Positions 8,629 to 17,691 of a DNA stretch of 64,000 bases are shown here, piece after piece. The position numbers were made by a program, and so were the translations under genes. The notes beneath the pieces were generated by a model. The model worked only from the letters and a program-made list of their open reading frames with translations. It searched no databases and was not told the origin of the DNA. The DNA is taken from contig CAYXCZ010000002.1 of the NCBI GenBank assembly GCA_964463695.1, positions 62,001 to 126,000 of the forward strand. Reading direction: 5' to 3'. Each line of letters opens with the position of its first letter. Positions within the stretch are counted from its first letter, which is position 1. This DNA is from JALNZU01 sp964463695. GTDB taxonomy: Bacteria; Bacteroidota; Bacteroidia; Bacteroidales; F082.

Positions 8629-10037
8629 TATTTAGAAGCTCTTACAGTAGTTTCTTCTTTAAACCAGCAATCAATGGTGTAGCTTTTGCCTTCTTCAAAA
8701 CCGTGGAAGAAAATTGTTTCCAATGATGGGAAATAAACAGAATAGGTCGCAATGCGCTTATTTGCTGATTCGGCTTGTGATTCATCAACTCTTTTTGCCT
8801 GATTATACTTATCAACTGCAGCCCAATAGGCTACGCGGCTGGTAAATTCATTGTTTCCACAATCCTTGGCGCTTGCAGCATACATGTCTCCAATAGTTAT
8901 ATAAGGCGCACCATCATTTGGTTTGATCTCAATAGCTTTTAGTGCCATCTGCCTCGCTCTAGGATAGTTTTTCACTGCGCGGAGCGATTCAGCAAGATAC
9001 TTGTAAGCATTATGTGATTTGTCAATATCCTCGGATTTTGTTGCTTCCTCAAAATAGTTAATAGCTTCACTGTATTTCTCTTCTTTTAATAACAGTCTTC
9101 CAATGTTATAGGCTGATTCAGGACTTGGTTCAAGTTTATGCAGCTGAACGCTGGCTTTGAGATACAGTGGGTCTTCCTGACAGCTCCGGCGATCCAATAA
9201 GTTTGTGATCTTTTTTAGAAGGTCGGTATCTTCAGGATGTTTGCTCATTTTGTTACCATAGATGCGAACTAAATCAGGGCAAGATGCAAAAGGTTCAAAA
9301 GTAGCATCGATATTCCCTTTGAAATTTTTATAGTTTTCAACCCATTTGGTATCCCCGGCTTTGTTGAGTTTAACAATGTTGTGATCCAATATATCGATTA
9401 CCTGGTCATAAACATCAACAATCATTGCACTGTCAAGCTTTGCTTTACGTGCCATTTTAATAACCGAGCGGAAATAATAAATCAGAACAGTTCCATCGGA
9501 ATCATCACCATCAATTTCAACAGATTGTTTTAGAATCTCATATGCATCAATATATCGTTCCTGATCATAGGTAGAAAGATCAACTCCTTTTCTTCCTAAG
9601 ATAGCACCTTGCTGTGGCCTGCCACTTTTAAAATGGTTTGGAAAATACTGAATTCGCTGATCATAAACCATCATTAAGGTATCGATAAGTTTTCCTTTGT
9701 TAATGGCATCTTTTTCGTTTTCAATACGATACTGCATTATTTTCACACCATCTACATAGGTATTTTCACTTGCCATAGGACAATTTTGAAAAACCCATCT
9801 CCAGGGTGAAATGATATCCTTTATAACTGGAGAATTGTAGTCGCTTGCTTTCCATTGTTTCAAAAACTCACGGTACAACGAAATGTTGATCACGCAGCTT
9901 ACGCTATCTTCTCCGTATTTTTGAATTTTGTCTTGTGGAAGCAAAGTGCTGAAGCCATCTGCTTTTACTGTTAACTGCAATGAAAAAAACACTGCGAGTA
10001 GTGACAGTAGAATTTTTGTTAGGGCTTTTGATTTCAT
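8628..10037 (-). CDS. Secreted tetratricopeptide-repeat protein
   Basis: The 469-residue protein starts with a signal peptide (about residues 1-27, with LLSLLAVFFSLQL). A helical region follows, with TPR units in the second half (about 290-400); SAYNIGRLLLKEEKYSEAI and AYKYLAESLRAVKNYPRA show the W/L/G/Y/A/F/A/P spacing. TPR proteins act as assembly scaffolds. Because it is wedged between an outer-membrane protein gene and lptC, a role in outer-membrane assembly is likely but not demonstrated. It starts 27 bases after the upstream gene and overlaps lptC by one base. Confidence 0.8.
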   Translation of the reverse strand: MKSKALTKILLSLLAVFFSLQLTVKADGFSTLLPQDKIQKYGEDSVSCVINISLYREFLKQWKASDYNSPVIKDIISPWRWVFQNCPMASENTYVDGVKIMQYRIENEKDAINKGKLIDTLMMVYDQRIQYFPNHFKSGRPQQGAILGRKGVDLSTYDQERYIDAYEILKQSVEIDGDDSDGTVLIYYFRSVIKMARKAKLDSAMIVDVYDQVIDILDHNIVKLNKAGDTKWVENYKNFKGNIDATFEPFASCPDLVRIYGNKMSKHPEDTDLLKKITNLLDRRSCQEDPLYLKASVQLHKLEPSPESAYNIGRLLLKEEKYSEAINYFEEATKSEDIDKSHNAYKYLAESLRAVKNYPRARQMALKAIEIKPNDGAPYITIGDMYAASAKDCGNNEFTSRVAYWAAVDKYNQAKRVDESQAESANKRIATYSVYFPSLETIFFHGFEEGKSYTIDCWFKEETTVRASK

Positions 10038-10064
10038 GATTATATAAATAAAAGTTAAACCATA

Positions 10065-11354
10065 TTAATTGTACCTGTTTTTTACAAACCATCGCTCGTA
10101 TATGGAAATCCCAACGGTCACATTAACAAAAGTTTCCCGAATCAGATTCTCTGCCATGGTACCTCTTCTGCCAACCTCCAAACTTAGATCAACAGTAGTC
10201 AATGAACGTGGTAATGGTAATCCCATTCCAAAACTTATGCCAAACTCATTGATAGGTTGTCCGTTGAATTTCAGGTAGGTTTGATTATATCGTGCTCCTG
10301 CACGATAGGTTACACGTTTCCAGTAGCCGGATATTGAAGAATGGTTAGGAATATACTGTCCGCCTGCAGCAATGTTCCAGCTGTTAATAAGGGAATCTCT
10401 TTCGTTGAAAAGCTCGTATTTTTCCCAATTCTGCCAATTAAAATCAATGCCGGCGAGCCATTTGTTTGATTTCTCATAAGAGATACCTAAACCTGCTTTA
10501 GGGGGCAACAATAGGTTTCCTTTTTGCTTTGGTGCGTAAAAAATGGTATCGAGTACATATTCAATATCTCCATTTAATCCGCCAAATTGCGACTGAATAA
10601 GGTATTCACGTGTGACATTCAAGTTCATCTTTTGACCAAAAGTGGCGCCAAAATGAATGAAGTCTTTATCAGAAAGCTTTGTTGTGTAAAACACACCATA
10701 GTCGAGAGAGAAGTCATTTGCCATTACCCTACTTTCAACTTTGGTAGTTGCCATGTAGGAAGAGTCTGGAAATGAAAGTAATGCTGCTGAAGTAGTTTTA
10801 CCAAAGGTGTAATTGAAGTTAACCCCAATTGAGAGGTTTTTCGTTAGACTAAAGGCGTTGCCAAAATACAGCTGGTTGAGACCACCCTTTCCTTCATAAC
10901 TTTTATTGAAATTAACGCCCTGATCGGAAACTCCGGGAACGATAACATTGTAACCAATACGACTGGCAGGAAGCAGGCCTAGACCGATATGCCACCATTT
11001 TGTAACTGGAAAACCGGCAGAAAAATAGGATAAACCAGCGTAAGTTCCTTCTTCAGTTTGTTGTGTTGTGGTATAGGTGACAGAAGTGCCGTTGAAACCT
11101 ACATTGAACAAAAATGAAAGGGAATCAAAACGAGCATAGGAGGCGGGATTTGCAGGGTTTACAAAACGATTGGTTGCAATAGCGTTTCCTATCCCACCCA
11201 TGGCCTGTTGACGTGCGTTAGGAGTTCGTGTTGAAATATTTCCTATTCCAAATCTGGAGTAAGGGGAATCAATTCCAGTTTGAGCCATAGCTCCAAATCC
11301 GAAAATTAATGCGATAAAAAACAGGGTGACTTTTCTCAATTTATCCAATCTCAT
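10065..11354 (-). CDS. Probable outer-membrane beta-barrel protein
   Basis: The 429-residue product has a signal peptide ending at AMAQ (about residue 25). A conserved SPYSRFGIGN segment and many alternating amphipathic strands follow, ending in an aromatic strand near the C-terminus (YERWFVKN). This looks like the FadL/PorV-type barrels common in Bacteroidota, of which many homologues sit directly after coaX. Substrate and function cannot be read from the sequence. The start overlaps the end of coaX by 14 bases, consistent with operon expression. Confidence 0.72.
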   Translation of the reverse strand: MRLDKLRKVTLFFIALIFGFGAMAQTGIDSPYSRFGIGNISTRTPNARQQAMGGIGNAIATNRFVNPANPASYARFDSLSFLFNVGFNGTSVTYTTTQQTEEGTYAGLSYFSAGFPVTKWWHIGLGLLPASRIGYNVIVPGVSDQGVNFNKSYEGKGGLNQLYFGNAFSLTKNLSIGVNFNYTFGKTTSAALLSFPDSSYMATTKVESRVMANDFSLDYGVFYTTKLSDKDFIHFGATFGQKMNLNVTREYLIQSQFGGLNGDIEYVLDTIFYAPKQKGNLLLPPKAGLGISYEKSNKWLAGIDFNWQNWEKYELFNERDSLINSWNIAAGGQYIPNHSSISGYWKRVTYRAGARYNQTYLKFNGQPINEFGISFGMGLPLPRSLTTVDLSLEVGRRGTMAENLIRETFVNVTVGISIYERWFVKNRYN

Positions 11355-12069
11355 TATAATCCATTATGATTTTCAAGCCCTCTATGACAAGATTTGAGGC
11401 TGCAAAGATGCTAATTCTAAACTTTTTATCAAAATATTTATTGTCTCCACCTCCAATTAGTACTGTTAATTCTTCGTAAATAGTAGAATATGCATCGATT
11501 ATCCCTTCTATTTCTTTCTGCACTCCCCAAACTGCACCCGATTGTAGAGCTGAAAGAGTGTCTCTGCCAGTAAGGCTTGCAGAACCATCAACTTCAGCTA
11601 AAGGTAACTTATCGGTAAAATGGTGCATTGCCTTAAGTCGCATGGTAATTCCCGGGCTAATACTTCCACCGGGATAAAGCCCATCTGCCTGAAGAATGTC
11701 ATAGGTGATACATGTGCCCATGTCGATAACCAAAACATTCTTTCCGGGATATCTACCAAATGCGGCTGCAACCGCAGCTATACGGTCACGACCAAGTGTT
11801 TGAGGGGTGGAATAAGTGATTTTGAAAGGTAAAGGAGTTGTGTGATCCAGTATTTTAATAGGGCAAACTGAATGAAGAAACGTGAGAAATTCTGGTGTGA
11901 CATTCCTTACAGAAGCTATCATTCCCTGGGAAGGATTGCCGTATTTTTCAAATATGGCTGATAAAGCCTCAGGCTGTTGCTCGTTGAAATATACAAATTC
12001 GAGCAACTGCTCTTCTTTATAAAGAGCTGCTTTTGAATAGCTATTACCAATATCTACAGCCAGTTGCAT
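11341..12069 (-). CDS. coaX: Type III pantothenate kinase
   Basis: CoaX phosphorylates pantothenate, the first step of coenzyme A synthesis, and is the acetyl-CoA-insensitive, potassium-dependent kinase type. The protein starts MQLAVDIGNSYSK, with the ASKHA phosphate-1 motif DIGNS. It also has DMGTCITYD (phosphate-2), GGSISPG, and an adenosine-region glycine motif VLIGGGDNKYF. The only upstream extension begins with TTG at 12078, so the ATG at 12069 is used. The length, 242 residues, is normal. It heads the minus-strand envelope cluster. Confidence 0.93.
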   Translation of the reverse strand: MQLAVDIGNSYSKAALYKEEQLLEFVYFNEQQPEALSAIFEKYGNPSQGMIASVRNVTPEFLTFLHSVCPIKILDHTTPLPFKITYSTPQTLGRDRIAAVAAAFGRYPGKNVLVIDMGTCITYDILQADGLYPGGSISPGITMRLKAMHHFTDKLPLAEVDGSASLTGRDTLSALQSGAVWGVQKEIEGIIDAYSTIYEELTVLIGGGDNKYFDKKFRISIFAASNLVIEGLKIIMDYNEIG

Positions 12070-12096
12070 GAATCTCAATTAATTTTTTGAAAGCAG

Positions 12097-12104
12097 CAAA
12101 TTTA
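12097..12104 (-). promoter_or_regulatory. Bacteroidota -7 box (TAAATTTG) for coaX
   Basis: TAAATTTG is read on the minus strand, 28 bases upstream of the coaX ATG. It matches TAnnTTTG and would drive the coaX envelope cluster. Confidence 0.45.
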
Positions 12105-12165
12105 CTCACAATGAAGGTGTCATTGGTTTTTTTTTCAAAGTATTTTCCATTTTACAGAAAAGTTA

Positions 12166-12173
12166 TATATTTG
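12166..12173 (+). promoter_or_regulatory. Bacteroidota -7 box (TATATTTG) for tRNA-Phe
   Basis: TATATTTG ends 15 bases before the first base of the tRNA, a plausible distance for a short 5' leader. Confidence 0.55.
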
Positions 12174-12188
12174 CAGCCCCAAATGAGC

Positions 12189-12261
<73 letters not shown>

Positions 12262-12264
12262 CAC

Positions 12265-12294
12265 AAAAAGCCTTCATTATTGAGGGCTTTTTTG
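12265..12294 (+). terminator. Intrinsic terminator after tRNA-Phe
   Basis: AAAAAGCCTTCA pairs with TGAGGGCTTTTTT (one G-U pair) around a 4-base loop and runs into a T-tract, starting 3 bases after the tRNA. Confidence 0.85.
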
Positions 12295-12378
12295 TTTTAA
12301 TTTTGTGCCTGTCCTTTTTTGAATCATTCCAATTACAACCGATTGCGCATGAAGTTTTGTTTCATCGATGCACTGATG

Positions 12379-12410
12379 TTGTATGTAAGCAGGAAGTAAC
12401 ACTATCTTTG
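12379..12410 (+). promoter_or_regulatory. Promoter for pfkA (TTG-N21-TATCTTTG)
   Basis: TTG at 12379-12381 and TATCTTTG at 12403-12410 are 21 bases apart and resemble a Bacteroidota -33/-7 pair. The ATG of the phosphofructokinase is 107 bases downstream, so the 5' leader would be about 100 bases and AT-rich. Confidence 0.5.
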
Positions 12411-12517
12411 TAGAGGTGAAACTATTTTTTTTTGACATTTAATCATAAATCACAAAAATCAATTTCATCTATAGTATTAAAAATCAATAAAGTAAAGATT
12501 TTAACTAAATATTTTTC

Positions 12518-13627
12518 ATGAAAAGAATACTTATTGTAACGGGAGGTGGAGATTGTCCTGGATTAAATGCCGTGATAAGAGCAGTGGTGAAGCGTGCCTC
12601 TCAGGAAAAAGACTGGGAAGTGTTAGGTAGTATACAGGCATTCAATGGAGTGTTATGGGAACCTACCGAAATAAAGGTGTTAACACCTGAGGTTGTGAAA
12701 GGTATCCATTTTCAAGGTGGTACTATTATAGAAACAACTAATAAAGGCGGCCCATTTGCCTGGCCTGTTAAGAATCCCGACGGAACCTGGGGAGCTGTTG
12801 ACCGTTCCGATGAGATGATTCGCAAAATTCAATATATGGGTATTGATGCCGTGATCAATATTGGAGGAGATGGATCTCAAAGAATTTCACAAATGTTGTT
12901 TGAAAAAGGCTTGCCTGTAATTGGTGTACCAAAAACTATCGACAACGATTTATCCTCAACAGATTCAACGTTTGGATTTCAGACAGCTGTTGAAATTGCT
13001 ACAGAAGCTGTTGATAAATTGGTGACAACTGCTGCCAGCCACAACCGTGTATTCGTTGTTGAGGTAATGGGACGTTACGCCGGATGGATTGCACTTAATG
13101 CTGCTGTTGCAGGTGGTGCAGAAGTATGTCTTATACCCGAATTCCCCTATGATATAAATTTGGTTAAAGAAAAACTTGAAGCGCGTTTCACACGCGGGCG
13201 CGGTTTTGCTGTTGTTGTTGCCTCCGAAGGCGCCCGAAACAAGAATGGGGAAATGGTGTATGAAAAGAATGATGAGGTTGGATATGAAAATCTTAAACTC
13301 GGTGGTATTGGTCGGCAGTTAATAAGGGAGCTGAAAGAAGCTGGATTCCAACCAGATATGAGAGAGACTGTGCTTGGTCACCTTCAGCGTGGTGGTGTGC
13401 CAATTGCCTATGACCGTGTTTTGTCGGCGCAGTTCGGAGTGAAAGCTTTCGAAATGGCCATGAAAGGAGATTTTGGTAAAATGGTTTCTTATCGTCATCC
13501 TTATTTCGTTTCTGTTCCATTGAAAGATGCTATTTTAAAGCCAAATTTTGTGACTTTAGACAATGCTTTGGTTAAAACAGCAACAGGACTTGGTATTTCA
13601 TTGGGTATTGATCTCAATAATCCTTAA
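12518..13627 (+). CDS. pfkA: 6-phosphofructokinase, group III type
   Basis: The enzyme phosphorylates fructose 6-phosphate to fructose 1,6-bisphosphate in glycolysis. The 369-residue product has the N-terminal GGGDCPGLN, the phosphate-donor loop GGDGS (Gly119, equivalent to E. coli Gly104), the catalytic PKTIDND and MGRYAGWIAL. Gly at the 104 position favours ATP over pyrophosphate, whereas Lys139 at the 124 position is shared with PPi enzymes. This Gly/Lys pair is typical of the mixed actinobacterial-type group III. ATP use is therefore the better guess, not certain. The ComB-family gene follows after 11 bases. Confidence 0.92.
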   Translation: MKRILIVTGGGDCPGLNAVIRAVVKRASQEKDWEVLGSIQAFNGVLWEPTEIKVLTPEVVKGIHFQGGTIIETTNKGGPFAWPVKNPDGTWGAVDRSDEMIRKIQYMGIDAVINIGGDGSQRISQMLFEKGLPVIGVPKTIDNDLSSTDSTFGFQTAVEIATEAVDKLVTTAASHNRVFVVEVMGRYAGWIALNAAVAGGAEVCLIPEFPYDINLVKEKLEARFTRGRGFAVVVASEGARNKNGEMVYEKNDEVGYENLKLGGIGRQLIRELKEAGFQPDMRETVLGHLQRGGVPIAYDRVLSAQFGVKAFEMAMKGDFGKMVSYRHPYFVSVPLKDAILKPNFVTLDNALVKTATGLGISLGIDLNNP

Positions 13628-13638
13628 TATTTGCAGCC

Positions 13639-14352
13639 ATGAAAATTGAAGTAGTGGCTACAGCTCAACAGGTATCTGAAAAGTTAACTGAAGGCAAATT
13701 GGTAGTGGTGATAGATGTGTTACGTGCAACTTCTGTCATCACTACTGCTTTAATGAATGGTTCTGGCCCTGTTTATCCTGTCGAAACCATTGAGGAAGCA
13801 GAGTTTCTTTTTAGAAGTTTCGTTCCAGGCACAGCGTTGCGGGGTGGCGAACGTTCCGGAAAAAAAATCGCTGGTTTTGAGCTTGGAAATTCACCACTAA
13901 GCTACACCTCTGATATTGTTGCAGGTAAATCGATTATTATTACCACTACCAACGGAACAAAGGCTATTCGTAACAGTCAATATGCCAATTCGTTATATAT
14001 TGTTTGTTTTCTCAACATAGTCTATGCATCGCGTTTATTGGCAACACAAGCGAAAGATTTGGTTATTGTATGCTCTGGAACAAATGGGAATTTCTCTCTG
14101 GATGATGCATTATGTGCAGGTATGTTAATTGATGAAATTGGGAGGCATACCGAGGTTAAAACCAATGATCTTGGTCAAATCGTCAGATCGTTTTATTGTC
14201 AGGAAGGCAGCATTCCGGAGAAACTCAGGAACTGTACACATCTGAATTATCTACAATCTATTGGTTACAATGCAGATGTTGATTATTGTCTTCAAACACA
14301 TGTGTACGACTGCTTGCCTCAGTTACGTTCAGGAGGATTTATCACTCTTTGA
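13639..14352 (+). CDS. comB: 2-phosphosulfolactate phosphatase family protein (ComB-like)
   Basis: ComB hydrolyses 2-phospho-3-sulfolactate to sulfolactate, a step of coenzyme M synthesis in methanogens. This 237-residue protein has the family core: VVVIDVLRATSVI near residues 23-35, LRGGERSGKKI, ELGNSPL and TTTNGTKAI. No other coenzyme M gene is visible, so its use in this bacterium is open; sulfolactate or sulfonate metabolism is one idea. It starts 11 bases after pfkA on the same strand, probably in one transcript. Confidence 0.88.
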   Translation: MKIEVVATAQQVSEKLTEGKLVVVIDVLRATSVITTALMNGSGPVYPVETIEEAEFLFRSFVPGTALRGGERSGKKIAGFELGNSPLSYTSDIVAGKSIIITTTNGTKAIRNSQYANSLYIVCFLNIVYASRLLATQAKDLVIVCSGTNGNFSLDDALCAGMLIDEIGRHTEVKTNDLGQIVRSFYCQEGSIPEKLRNCTHLNYLQSIGYNADVDYCLQTHVYDCLPQLRSGGFITL

Positions 14353-14361
14353 ATCAGTAGT

Positions 14362-14811
14362 TTAACTCCTTTTTTTAGCAAAAAATGTTTTTAGCATCTG
14401 TTCACTTTCATGAGAACAAATCCCTTTTGATACTTCAGTTTTTGGATGTAAAACGTTTTTCCCAATGATTGTAAAACCTTTTTTTGGATCATCGGCAGCC
14501 CAGATAATTTTCCCTATATGTGCATGATGTAATGCTCCGGCACACATTACACATGGCTCCAAAGTTATATATATCGAACAGTTTTCCAAGTACTTACCTC
14601 CCAAATAATTTGCGGCAGCGGTTATAGCCAGCATCTCGGCATGGGCAGTTACATCATTGAGTTTTTCAGTAAGATTATGAGCGCGGGCTATGATTCGATT
14701 GTCACATACAACTACTGCCCCCACAGGAACTTCATCCTCAAGGGCTGACTGTTTGGCTTCCTTGAGGGCTTCTTTCATAAAATATTCATCGGAGAAAATG
14801 GAAAGAACCAT
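14362..14811 (-). CDS. tadA: tRNA adenosine deaminase TadA / nucleoside deaminase
   Basis: TadA converts adenosine 34 of tRNA-Arg(ACG) to inosine; close relatives deaminate guanine. The 149-residue protein has the zinc deaminase motif HAE (His57, Glu59) and PCVMC (Cys87, Cys90). The flanking VPVGAVVV and LEPCVMCAGAL are typical for TadA. Length is normal. It converges on the ComB-family gene with a 9-base gap and stands alone on the minus strand. Confidence 0.88.
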   Translation of the reverse strand: MVLSIFSDEYFMKEALKEAKQSALEDEVPVGAVVVCDNRIIARAHNLTEKLNDVTAHAEMLAITAAANYLGGKYLENCSIYITLEPCVMCAGALHHAHIGKIIWAADDPKKGFTIIGKNVLHPKTEVSKGICSHESEQMLKTFFAKKRS

Positions 14812-14876
14812 GATTTATGAATATAGATGTATAAGGTTAACGTGTTTTATGTCAATAATATAGGTTAAACATCAAT

Positions 14877-17600
14877 CTATTTTTTGATAAACTTGAACTG
14901 ATTTGTGGACTTTTCATCGTTTACCTGAAGGATATATGAACCCTGCTTCATGCCACTTAAACCAATTGTTGCATTTCCACTATTGCTCATTGTAAGGCTT
15001 CCCGATCGGATGATGCGCCCATCAGTGGTAAAAATCTTGAATTCCAATTGTTCATTTTTTGCATCTGAAATAGTGATAGTGATGTAATCTGAGGCCGGAT
15101 TCGGAGAAAGTGTAATGTTTAGTGGTTGGTTGTATTCATTTTGTCCGGTATAAACATCAACATTCCAGGTTGTTGTAAATATTCCTCTTCCGTGCGAGGC
15201 GGCAATAACGGTGAGGTCGTTTTCGCGCAAACGCAACATATCAGCACGCACGTTTCCCATGCCTTCTGATGCTGGTTCCCAAAGTGTTGTTGACTCAAGT
15301 AAAGTATTTGTTGTCCAGATTCCGGTTTCAGTTGCGATCATAGCCTGCCCTGAGTTTTGAGGGTGGTAAAGTGCCCATCGGATGGGCATGTCGGGCAGGT
15401 TACCTTCGCGCTCCTGCCAACTTTGACCACCATCCCAGGTTTGCCAAATGGAAGAAACACCATAGTTTGAAAATGTGACAAGCAAACTGTCTTCAGAGCC
15501 ACCAATGGCTACTGATGAAATATTTGCAGTTGGAAAGTTGGGCGATCCGATGTCATTTACTATTGGTAATGCATTGGCATTGTTTACTTTATATAACCTG
15601 CCTGATTGTGTCCCAACAAATAATGTTGTTGAACCAGCAGGTGAATGTTTCGAAAAACTCACATGCGAAAAGGGAACAGTGTTAGCCGTGCCAAGGTTGA
15701 TTTCGGATAATCCTGATTCACTTCCTATTCCGCTGATGCGGATCAACTTACCTGCATTTGATCCGGCAAAACTTACTGCATTGGCATACAGGGTGTTGGT
15801 TCGGTAATCATAATCGGCTGGTGAAATAAAAGTGCCATTGCCTGCATCAACATAATCGAAATTACTGTTGTTTTTGAATATGTAATAGCTATTGTAATAG
15901 ACGGAAGTGATGTAAAGATTAGGTTCGTTTTGATCCCAGAAGCAATATGCACCATCTCCTCCGCTTATCATATCATTAATTGTGAGTGTATTAGATGTGT
16001 TTTTTAAACTTCCGTTATCTTGTAGACCACCCACATATTGTTCGTTTCCGGCATCTGGGTGTATGGCACATGCGTAAAATTGAAGCGTGTTAAAGTTTTG
16101 ATTGCGTTCAATAAAGGTAGGAATTGAAAGATGTGCATTTTCTGAATAGAAAACACCCCCGTCACTTGAGAAAATTGCTTGTTGGGCATTTCCTGGCCTG
16201 AATTGTATGGTGTGCTGATCAGCATGGACATATTCATCGCCACCGCCATAATACATGAGCGACCAATCAGAAATCTTTGTCCAGTTTTGCCCTCCATTGG
16301 AGGTTTTCCAGAGGTCGAGACCACCTGTAAAAACAGAATTAGGGTTTGTTGGATCAACCTTCAGCACAAATGCATGCCAGGCTAAGGTGCTCCAGTCATT
16401 GGCAGGAATCGAAAGCGGAGACCAAGTTTGACCACCATTGGTCGATTTAGCCATATACCTGCCTCTGTAATAATTAAATCCGTCATTGTAACCGGCAGCA
16501 AACTGCGCATAAATGATATTTGGATTTGAGGGAGCAGAAGCTATAAGCGTACGAGCTGGAATTTTGTAAGTGCTTTGTCCTTGTATCAGCGTATTATAAT
16601 TGGTGTAGGATGTCCAGCTTCCTTCGGTTCCAAGATCCGACCATAAAATAACAGCTCCGCCTTTGAGATCAAGATTTTCCATTGTTCCAACAAAGATGCG
16701 GTTGCTGGCAGTAATTTCAATTTGTGCAGGAGCATAGTATTTGCCGCTTTGTCCGGGAATTTCGGGTAAAACCTGATCCCAGCTTTCGCCCGCATCGGTT
16801 GACCGGTACAACCCATCGGAGGGCATGCTTTGATGCAGTGTTCCCTGATAATCACCTGAAACAACGGCAGCATAGATCACACTCAGTCCATTTTCATTTC
16901 TGACTTTTACATCGGTCACATATGCAAAATCCATTGTCGAAGGAAGTACTGACCATGAAAAACCGCCATCTTCGCTTTTCATAATTCCCATTCCAAGGCC
17001 TGTTGATTCACGATAGATGACTCGTGCCGTTTGTGCCTCACCTGTACCTGCATACATGATCATCGGATTATTGGGATCGTAAGTCAGGGAGCTGATGGCC
17101 ATATTGGGCCAAAAATCAGCAATAGACTCCCAGTCAGAAGCAGGGTTCGTAATGTCATATGTATACCATAATCCACCAGTTACTCCTGCAGCGAAAACGC
17201 TTTTGTTTTGTATGTCATTGGGATCAAACATGATAGCTCTGGTTCTGCCACCCATTTCGGCACGCGTTCCATTCCATTGAATACCGGAATTTTTTAATCC
17301 GGAGGCAGTTATTTTTTTTGTTTCCTCATAAGCAGCGTATTGACGTTTCAGAGGAACATACCCCAATTGAGGATCGAGTGTCTGAAAATAATTCTGGATA
17401 GCGGCAATATCAGGGCGGTCGGCCTTAGGAATTTCTTTGATGTTTACCTGTGGATCGGGGATGTCAAGGAACGAATTATGAAGAAATTCTTCATAAGTAA
17501 TACGTTTATCAACTTCTGTTTCAGAGTTGAAAAACACTAGCACCGTTATCCCTGTAGCAAGGAATAATGAAATGAAGACGACAATTTTTTGAATGGACAT
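14877..17600 (-). CDS. Large secreted beta-propeller protein with T9SS sorting tail
   Basis: The 907-residue protein has an N-terminal hydrophobic signal (about residues 5-24). A long region follows of repeated sortilin/BNR-type propeller blades, recognised by recurring S-x-D-x-G-x-x-W boxes (SEDGGFSW, STDAGESW, STNGGQTW, TSNGGQNW, TWDGGQSW). The last ~80 residues form a type IX secretion Por tail: SPNPASDYI, FTTDGRII, GLSGMKQGSYILQV and a basic end. It is thus exported across the outer membrane and probably attached to the surface or released. Related VPS10/xyloglucanase-like propellers bind proteins or glycans; no catalytic residue can be assigned. Confidence 0.87.
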   Translation of the reverse strand: MSIQKIVVFISLFLATGITVLVFFNSETEVDKRITYEEFLHNSFLDIPDPQVNIKEIPKADRPDIAAIQNYFQTLDPQLGYVPLKRQYAAYEETKKITASGLKNSGIQWNGTRAEMGGRTRAIMFDPNDIQNKSVFAAGVTGGLWYTYDITNPASDWESIADFWPNMAISSLTYDPNNPMIMYAGTGEAQTARVIYRESTGLGMGIMKSEDGGFSWSVLPSTMDFAYVTDVKVRNENGLSVIYAAVVSGDYQGTLHQSMPSDGLYRSTDAGESWDQVLPEIPGQSGKYYAPAQIEITASNRIFVGTMENLDLKGGAVILWSDLGTEGSWTSYTNYNTLIQGQSTYKIPARTLIASAPSNPNIIYAQFAAGYNDGFNYYRGRYMAKSTNGGQTWSPLSIPANDWSTLAWHAFVLKVDPTNPNSVFTGGLDLWKTSNGGQNWTKISDWSLMYYGGGDEYVHADQHTIQFRPGNAQQAIFSSDGGVFYSENAHLSIPTFIERNQNFNTLQFYACAIHPDAGNEQYVGGLQDNGSLKNTSNTLTINDMISGGDGAYCFWDQNEPNLYITSVYYNSYYIFKNNSNFDYVDAGNGTFISPADYDYRTNTLYANAVSFAGSNAGKLIRISGIGSESGLSEINLGTANTVPFSHVSFSKHSPAGSTTLFVGTQSGRLYKVNNANALPIVNDIGSPNFPTANISSVAIGGSEDSLLVTFSNYGVSSIWQTWDGGQSWQEREGNLPDMPIRWALYHPQNSGQAMIATETGIWTTNTLLESTTLWEPASEGMGNVRADMLRLRENDLTVIAASHGRGIFTTTWNVDVYTGQNEYNQPLNITLSPNPASDYITITISDAKNEQLEFKIFTTDGRIIRSGSLTMSNSGNATIGLSGMKQGSYILQVNDEKSTNQFKFIKK

Positions 17601-17618
17601 AGTTTAAAATATTTGATA

Positions 17619-17626
17619 CAAAGGTA
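17619..17626 (-). promoter_or_regulatory. Bacteroidota -7 box (TACCTTTG) for the T9SS cargo gene
   Basis: TACCTTTG on the minus strand lies 18 bases upstream of the ATG at 17600 and matches the consensus exactly. Confidence 0.5.
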
Positions 17627-17691
17627 TTTGTTTCAGTTTTGATGAAATGCTGTTCGCTATTAAATAGTCAGTTTGATGCAAGAAATGTAAA

